Source: an uncultured Oscillospiraceae bacterium
GTDB taxonomy: Bacteria; Bacillota; Clostridia; Oscillospirales; Acutalibacteraceae
NCBI GenBank assembly: GCA_900549825.1
Contig: URQB01000004.1
Span: 91,784 to 155,783 of the forward strand
Reading direction: 5' to 3'
DNA: 64,000 nucleotides
Part shown: positions 59,171 to 64,000 of the stretch, piece by piece
Layout of the letters: every line of letters begins with the position of its first letter
Position numbering within the stretch: the stretch's first letter is position 1
Notes under the pieces: generated by a model
Told to the model about the DNA's origin: nothing
The model's database searches: none
The model's input: only the letters and a program-made list of their open reading frames with translations
Translations under genes and position numbers: made by a program

Positions 59171-60460
59171 TTACTCTTCTGCGATCTGCACGCCGCCTAC
59201 CGGGCGGATCGAAAGCACATAGCAGGTATTCACGCCGAAAATGCGCTCCATTTCCGCCCGATAATCCGCAAGACAGTCATTGGGGACAAACGCCTGGATC
59301 GTCCCTGCAAAGCCGCCTCCATGAACGCGCCATGCACCCTTCCCGCGCAGCATGCGCTCCGTGATCTGCAGAGCAAGGGCGATCGGCTGCTCCTTTGGCA
59401 GCCTGGGGGTAAACACGTTTTGATTATACATAAAGGAGGACTGGCCGCTTTCGATGACGCTCTTTTTGAACGCCTCAAAATCACCGGCACGCAGAGCCTC
59501 GATCTCCTGAAGGACCCGCTTGTTTTCCGCATAAAAATGCAGCGCCCGCAGGATTGCGCGGTCTCCCACGCGGTTACGCAGCGTTGGGACGCCCTGCAGG
59601 AAGACATCCTCGTCGACCTCGCGCAGGACCGGCTTCTGAAATTCTGCGGCAACAGCCTCCATCTCGCCGCGCACTGCCGCGTACTCGTCCGTCAGATCCG
59701 AATGGTTTCCACCCGTATCGACGATGCACAGAGCGTGCCCGCAGGAGGCAAAGTCAAAATCCACCTTCTCGATGACCGGAGCGGAGGGTTCCTTGAAATC
59801 AATCATGACAAAGCCGCTCACAGAGCTCGCCATCTGGTCGAGCAATCCGCAGGGCTTTCCAAAATAAACGTTTTCCGCATACTGCGCGATCTGGGCGATC
59901 TCCACGGGATCGATCTTGCCGTCATTGAATAAGTAATTGAGGATCGTACCAAGCAGCACCTCAAAGGCCGCCGAAGAGGACAGCCCGGAGCCGCTGAGCA
60001 CACGGGAGGCCGTCGTCGCGTCAAAGCCGCCAATCCGGTAGCCGAGCTGCTGGAAGCGCGCGCACACGCCGCGCACCAGGGCGGCGGAATGCCCCGTCTC
60101 CTTCTCCTGGACGCTCAGATCGGACAGATCCACAACATCCATGCGGTAGCCTTCGGACTTGACGCGCACCGTATTGTCCGCGTTTTTGGATGCGACAGCG
60201 ATCGCATCCAGATCGATCCCGGCCGCGAGCACACGGCCGTGATTATGGTCGGTGTGGTTGCCGCCGATCTCCGTACGGCCCGGCGCACTGTAAAGCCCTC
60301 CGATCCGCTCCGCCCCAAACAGGCTGATAAAGCTATCGATGACGTCCGCATAGCGCTTGCGCTGCTGGGCAATCCGGTCTTCGTATAAATATACCTCCTT
60401 CAGGGCGTTGTCGTATCCGCCGCTGAGCAGGGTCTCCTTCAAGGTTTTCATATTGGCCAT
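59171..60460 (-). CDS. galK: galactokinase
   Basis: GHMP kinase phosphorylating galactose to galactose 1-phosphate (Leloir pathway). About 429 residues: the galactokinase signature GRTEIGGNHTDHNHG (61-75), the ATP loop GSGLSSSAA (157-165) and C-terminal WRVHGGGFAGTIQAF. Start ATG at 60460 with AAGGGAG upstream; a second ATG three codons on is possible. No galT or galE nearby. It follows the TVP38 gene by 40 bases. Confidence 0.94.
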   Translation of the reverse strand: MANMKTLKETLLSGGYDNALKEVYLYEDRIAQQRKRYADVIDSFISLFGAERIGGLYSAPGRTEIGGNHTDHNHGRVLAAGIDLDAIAVASKNADNTVRVKSEGYRMDVVDLSDLSVQEKETGHSAALVRGVCARFQQLGYRIGGFDATTASRVLSGSGLSSSAAFEVLLGTILNYLFNDGKIDPVEIAQIAQYAENVYFGKPCGLLDQMASSVSGFVMIDFKEPSAPVIEKVDFDFASCGHALCIVDTGGNHSDLTDEYAAVRGEMEAVAAEFQKPVLREVDEDVFLQGVPTLRNRVGDRAILRALHFYAENKRVLQEIEALRAGDFEAFKKSVIESGQSSFMYNQNVFTPRLPKEQPIALALQITERMLRGKGAWRVHGGGFAGTIQAFVPNDCLADYRAEMERIFGVNTCYVLSIRPVGGVQIAEE

Positions 60461-60500
60461 CTGCAAATCGACTCCCTTTGTAAAATTTATGGTCTGAATG

Positions 60501-61250
60501 CTATATATTTGTTCCGCTTTTTCCCCCGCGCTTGCGCCTCTGTTCAATGAGCTCCAGCGACCAGTTGAGCAGCAGGATGGAAAAGCCAGACAGCACCAGA
60601 AGAATTACAATCGGCAGGATAAAGCTCCAGGAAAGCGGGTCGTACACATTGCGCCCGATGAAGGTATAAGAGAGCAGCTTCGGCGCAAAGCCCACGAGCG
60701 AAATCAAAATATATTTCCAGTATTCATATTCCATAGCGCCGTAGAGCTGGCTGATCGTATTGATTGGAAAGCTCGGCACCAGCCGGAAGACAAATAGAAG
60801 CACAGGGCTGAGCGCCCCCTTTGCCTCCAGAATCTCGCGCACAGCGGGATAGCGCCGGAGCACCTTCTGGATATTGGAGGGGCCGATCCGCATGCCGACC
60901 AGATACCGTGCAGACATCAGAATCACCACCCCGCCGAGATTGAGCACAAATGCAACGGGGACGGAAAACACCATGCCGGAAATAACGCCGATTGCAGATA
61001 CGGGGATTACCGGAATCCATGCTTTGATCAGGAAGAGCAGCTCAATCACAAACGGGATCAGCCACCGGTAGGGAATAGAGGCGACCGCCCGCTCAAACTC
61101 AACCAGAGTAAACTGAAACTGGGCATACCATTTTTGGACCGACCGAATATGCATCAGCAGCGTCAGGATCACCAGCACGGCCGCGACGATCAGGAGGAGA
61201 TACGCGCACAAATTCAGCAGTTTACGCCGGGTAAACTCTTTGGTTTTCAA
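60501..61250 (-). CDS. TVP38/TMEM64 (VTT-domain) membrane protein
   Basis: 249 residues with about five or six helices. The VTT/DedA-type core has PVIPVSAIGVISGMVF near 83 and VFRLVPSFPINTISQLYG near 155, and the C-terminus is basic. Eukaryotic relatives are lipid scramblases; bacterial function is unknown. TTG at 61250 is chosen because AAGGAGG lies 7 bases before it; the frame open further upstream covers that ribosome site. Same transcript as galK. Confidence 0.88.
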   Translation of the reverse strand: MKTKEFTRRKLLNLCAYLLLIVAAVLVILTLLMHIRSVQKWYAQFQFTLVEFERAVASIPYRWLIPFVIELLFLIKAWIPVIPVSAIGVISGMVFSVPVAFVLNLGGVVILMSARYLVGMRIGPSNIQKVLRRYPAVREILEAKGALSPVLLFVFRLVPSFPINTISQLYGAMEYEYWKYILISLVGFAPKLLSYTFIGRNVYDPLSWSFILPIVILLVLSGFSILLLNWSLELIEQRRKRGGKSGTNI

Positions 61251-61368
61251 GCAATCGCTCCTCCTTAGCTGCAATTCATTTTCTGATGCCTGGAGCCTTC
61301 AAACCGGCAGAAACAGCCGGAGGACGGCCCGGCACAACCGCCGCCGCCTCATAAGTTCCGCGAAGTCT

Positions 61369-61397
61369 ATTTTATAGCATATCACCGCCAAGGTCAA
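61369..61397 (-). promoter_or_regulatory. promoter of the TVP38-galK operon
   Basis: Minus-strand TTGACC (61397-61392), 17-bp spacer, TAAAAT (61374-61369). Confidence 0.75.
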
Positions 61398-61678
61398 CAT
61401 TCAAACACCTGCTTTTTTTCAGGCAGGCAAAACATGCAGCGCCTTTGTACCTGCTTTGAAAACCGCCGGGAAATCCGCCTAATGCTCCGGCAACTGTGAT
61501 AAAATGAAGCGACCCATGGCCGTTTCCCCAGGGCCGCGCTGCCTGCAGCCGAAAAAATCCTGTACCGGCTATCGCTCATCAGGGAAATCTCTCCTCATGG
61601 CTGTAAAAATGTGGTACAATAAACTCACACATCCAAACCATAGTCAGATCCCAGAGAAAACGAACGGAGATGGTCATT

Positions 61679-63049
61679 TTGACATCAGTAAAACGGGCAG
61701 TCGTTTTCAGCGGCGGCGGCGCAAAGGGCGGATATCAGATCGGCGCATGGAGGGCCCTGCGCGAAATCGAATTTGCGCCCGATATTGTAACCGGCACCTC
61801 CGTCGGTGCGCTCAACGGCGCGCTCATGGCGCTCGGCAAATATGAGGATGCGCTCTCCATTTGGGAAAACATGAGCATGAACCGCGTATTCTCGCAATTC
61901 GTGGCGGATACGCAGGCGCAGAACCTGCCGCCGGAAACGCTCTTCAAACGCCTGGCCAGGGAGGTCCTGCGCAATGGCGGCGCCGATTTTACGCCGCTGC
62001 AGGAGCTTGTGAAATCCCTGATGGACGAAGACGCGCTGCGCCACTCCCCGATCCGCTTCGGGCTGGTGACTACGCGCTTTTCCCCAATCAAGGCAGTAGA
62101 ACTCTTCATTGAGGAGATCCCCAGGGGGGAAGCGGCGGATTACGTGCTGGCAAGCGCGGCCTGCTTCCCGTTTATGAAATCCTATCAGATCGGCAGCGTC
62201 AAATTTGTAGACGGCGGCTATTCCGATAACATGCCCGTCCAGATGGCGGTCAATGCGGGGGCAACGGAGGTGGTTGTCGTCGATATCAGCGGCGGGCTTT
62301 CCCACCAGCCGACACTGCGGGATGACCGCGCGCTGATCCACTATATCCATAACAAACGCCCCTTCAACAACGGCCAGCCCGGCGCGATGTTCCTGTTTGA
62401 CCAGGAGATCTCCCGCCAGAATATACGGCAGGGCTATCTGGATACATGCAAATGCTTCGGCCTGCTGGACGGTTCCTATTACTCCTTTCAGAAAAATGAA
62501 AGGTATCAGACCAGAGCGCAGGAAATCCTCTGCAACCGCAAATTCTCACAGCTCTTTTCCAGCCTCCCCTCCGCTGCCAGGTTTGAGCGGTCAGGCCGGC
62601 AAAGCGTGATATCGCACCTGGACAAAACGGAAGAGGGCCCCTTTATCTACCGCGCGGACGTGCTTTCCTGCGCGGAATGCGCGGCGGAAATCTTCGGGCT
62701 GGATCCGCGCGAAATCTATACCTTTTCAGGGATGACCGGGCAGGTGATCGACCGCATCCATGCCAGTCTGATGGAGGAGCATGCGGATGAAATCCGCAAT
62801 TTCGGCCGGGTGCTCGACCGCGGCCTCAGCCTCGAACTGCTCAAAACAGCCATCACCGGGTGGGACAAACGGCTTCTGACCGTTTACGCCATGCAGATTT
62901 TGCTGGAGGGCCAAATCAGCGATCAGCAGAGGCTGCGCATCTGGCTGATCGCAACGCTGATGCCGGATGTGTTCTGCGCCGCGCTGTTCTGCTGGGTTTC
63001 GATCACCTGTGAGCAGGAAAAGGGGCGGCTCGGAACAGCGTTTCTTTGA
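61679..63049 (+). CDS. patatin-like phospholipase
   Basis: 456 residues. Patatin dyad: oxyanion loop GGGAKGG (12-18), nucleophile Ser41 in GTSVG (39-43) and Asp178 in VDGGYSDN. After the catalytic domain (to about 275) there is a C-terminal part of 180 residues with no recognised family; it ends in a hydrophobic stretch (about 425-445, LIATLMPDVFCAALFCWVSI) that may bind membrane. TTG at 61679 chosen since GGAGAT lies 9 bases before; ATG at 61670 directly abuts that site. Confidence 0.88.
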   Translation: MTSVKRAVVFSGGGAKGGYQIGAWRALREIEFAPDIVTGTSVGALNGALMALGKYEDALSIWENMSMNRVFSQFVADTQAQNLPPETLFKRLAREVLRNGGADFTPLQELVKSLMDEDALRHSPIRFGLVTTRFSPIKAVELFIEEIPRGEAADYVLASAACFPFMKSYQIGSVKFVDGGYSDNMPVQMAVNAGATEVVVVDISGGLSHQPTLRDDRALIHYIHNKRPFNNGQPGAMFLFDQEISRQNIRQGYLDTCKCFGLLDGSYYSFQKNERYQTRAQEILCNRKFSQLFSSLPSAARFERSGRQSVISHLDKTEEGPFIYRADVLSCAECAAEIFGLDPREIYTFSGMTGQVIDRIHASLMEEHADEIRNFGRVLDRGLSLELLKTAITGWDKRLLTVYAMQILLEGQISDQQRLRIWLIATLMPDVFCAALFCWVSITCEQEKGRLGTAFL

Positions 63050-63114
63050 TCGATCCCATGGAGAAGAGAGGATTCAGTCAAATTGCATCATACATAAGAC
63101 AAGGAGATCGGGAT

Positions 63115-63379
63115 ATGCCTAAATGAAGAAAAATGCTGGGGGAGCTCAGCTCACAAGAATGTATCTCTTTGATGCGTTTGATTGAAATACAGAATGAAAT
63201 GACGCTGACAGCTTGGTTTTATATTTTATGGTGCGGCTGCCGCCGCATATCATCAGGCTGGTCTTACACAGCCATCAGAAGCTTATGACACCTTGGCGCC
63301 CATTGAATTCCAAAAAGCTTTCGATGCTCTGCAGCAGGCTGCGGTGCCCGGCGAACAGCACCCGGCAAAAATCAACTGA
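63115..63379 (+). pseudogene. decayed small helical protein gene
   Basis: AAGGAG and ATG at 63115 begin a frame that reads MPK, a stop, then RKMLGELSSQECISLMRLIE and EMTLTAWFYIL. A frameshift there leads to YGAAAAYHQAGLTQPSEAYD and a helical C-terminus ending GEQHPAKIN at 63379. One nonsense codon plus one frameshift show the gene is dead or needs recoding. Family not recognised. Confidence 0.4.
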
Positions 63380-63460
63380 AATTGCTGACACAAGGGCCGA
63401 CCGCATGGAGGTATCCACCAACCAGGGGCAACGCTGATGACAAAATCCGCCATTCATAAA

Positions 63461-63493
63461 AACCGCCCTGCCACCAAAAGTGGCAAGGCGGTT
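63461..63493 (-). terminator. secG terminator
   Basis: 14-bp stem (AACCGCCTTGCCAC with GTGGCAGGGCGGTT, wobble inside) followed on the minus strand by TTTATG; 20 bases after the secG stop. Confidence 0.85.
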
Positions 63494-63512
63494 AGATTAC
63501 AGAGCCTGGTTT

Positions 63513-63764
63513 TTATTGAATGAAGAACAACAGAAGTGTGCCTGCAAGCGCGATAATAAAAAAGCCAATCGAAATATACTTTGTCCACTTTGCAAGCTTT
63601 GCTTCGATCGTGCGGCCTTTATTCTTGCCGAAGAACGTTTCCGCGCCGCCCGCGATTGCACCGGAGAGGCCGGAAGAACGGCTTTCCTGCAGCAAAACGA
63701 CCACGATAATCAAAATAGAAGAAATAATCAATAAAACGCCTAAGATAATCTGAAGTGCGGACAT
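63513..63764 (-). CDS. secG: preprotein translocase subunit SecG
   Basis: 83 residues with two membrane helices (about 4-25 and 60-82) and the cytoplasmic loop QESRSSGLSGAIAGGAETFF, the SecG signature. Accessory part of SecYEG. GGAGGA before the ATG at 63764. Monocistronic here, with its own promoter and terminator. Confidence 0.95.
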   Translation of the reverse strand: MSALQIILGVLLIISSILIIVVVLLQESRSSGLSGAIAGGAETFFGKNKGRTIEAKLAKWTKYISIGFFIIALAGTLLLFFIQ

Positions 63765-63800
63765 GGAAAAATCCTCCGTTCATTACTAATTTACCGAATT

Positions 63801-63829
63801 AGTTTAGCACAGGATATCGAAAAAAGCAA
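63801..63829 (-). promoter_or_regulatory. secG promoter
   Basis: Minus-strand TTGCTT (63829-63824), 17-bp spacer, TAAACT (63806-63801). Confidence 0.65.
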
Positions 63830-63925
63830 GTTCTTTTTACAAAGCAGCCGGAAATCCACAGCGAACAGGACAATTCCTGCAGGACTCCCCCAATCAGGCA
63901 TGGTTTCACCCGAGATACTCTGAAA

Positions 63926-64000
63926 AAGGGTCTGCTTTGTTACTCGCTTCGCTTCGTAATAAAAAAATAGCCGGTAACTTCCTGCATTTTGCAGGCAGCG
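63926..64000. repeat. dispersed intergenic repeat, copy 2 (runs off the window)
   Basis: Block B (GGGTCTGCTTTGTTACTCGC, then TTCGCTTCGT, about 63928-63957) is followed by block A (ATAGCCGGTAACTTCCTGCA to GCAGGCAGCG, 63961-64000), nearly identical to 3509-3606 but in the other order. Block A here forms a perfect CCTGCA/TGCAGG hairpin. Confidence 0.65.

Noticed and set aside
1..64000. CRISPR arrays, tRNA and rRNA genes
   Set aside because: No regularly spaced repeats, no cloverleaf with T-loop GGTTCRA in a tRNA context, and no rRNA-like stretches were seen.

Overview
The window is about 55% G+C and comes from a spore-forming Clostridia-type Firmicute. The evidence is a spoVM-terminated yloC/remA-to-prkC cluster, cwlD, a YlmC/YmxH-family gene, a T-box in front of tyrS, B. 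subtilis-like PurF and RemA, GGAGG ribosome binding sites and several TTG starts. I cannot name the species; the gut-type gene mix would suit a Christensenellales- or Oscillospirales-like lineage. Most genes lie on the minus strand in long operons.

Layout. 1-3330: the end of an ABC-2 permease, tyrS with a complete T-box leader, and a ferritin-like protein. 3753-17890: one long minus-strand operon in the order yloC(yicC)-remA-gmk-rpoZ-priA-def-fmt-yugP-rsmB-rlmN-prpC-prkC-rsgA-thiN-small membrane protein-spoVM. It matches the B. subtilis ylo region but lacks coaBC and rpe and contains yugP. 18093-21287: a DUF6873-like protein, a 48-residue Cys-rich protein, radA and cwlD.

21376-26030: an acquired, AT-rich segment. 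It opens with a conjugative-element scar (truncated sigma-like gene) and an internally deleted IS1182-like element. Then follow a HAD-type haloacid dehalogenase with a divergent LysR regulator, a frameshifted XRE regulator, and a two-gene unit of a DUF2268-type predicted zinc protease and a MerR/TipAS regulator. That unit is preceded by a MerR-style promoter with a 19-bp spacer and a dyad.

26054-35503: a purple-acid-phosphatase-like enzyme, then an operon tmk-DUF2156-GNAT-DJ-1-5-FTHF cyclo-ligase-mltG-trhP-like U32-acyltransferase, and a cupin. 35657-42412: a double-length ThyX, a YlmC/YmxH protein, a 2-hydroxyacid dehydrogenase, a ricin-B lectin with a histone-H1-like tail behind a leader terminator, and a MacAB-like permease plus adaptor with no ATPase.

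42543-49563: a purine operon purE-F-M-N-purO-type cyclohydrolase-purH(transformylase only)-purD, with a structured leader and terminator upstream. Both last steps to IMP are present, but as two separate proteins, the cyclohydrolase being of the archaeal PurO type.

49912-64000: a lipoprotein, an M20 peptidase, an ACT/DUF711 pair, a PHP phosphatase, an aminotransferase, a broken LysM gene, a sulfatase coupled to a TauE exporter, galK with a TVP38 protein, a patatin phospholipase, a decayed small gene and secG. A repeat first seen near 3.5 kb recurs at the right edge. No rRNA, tRNA or CRISPR array was recognised.
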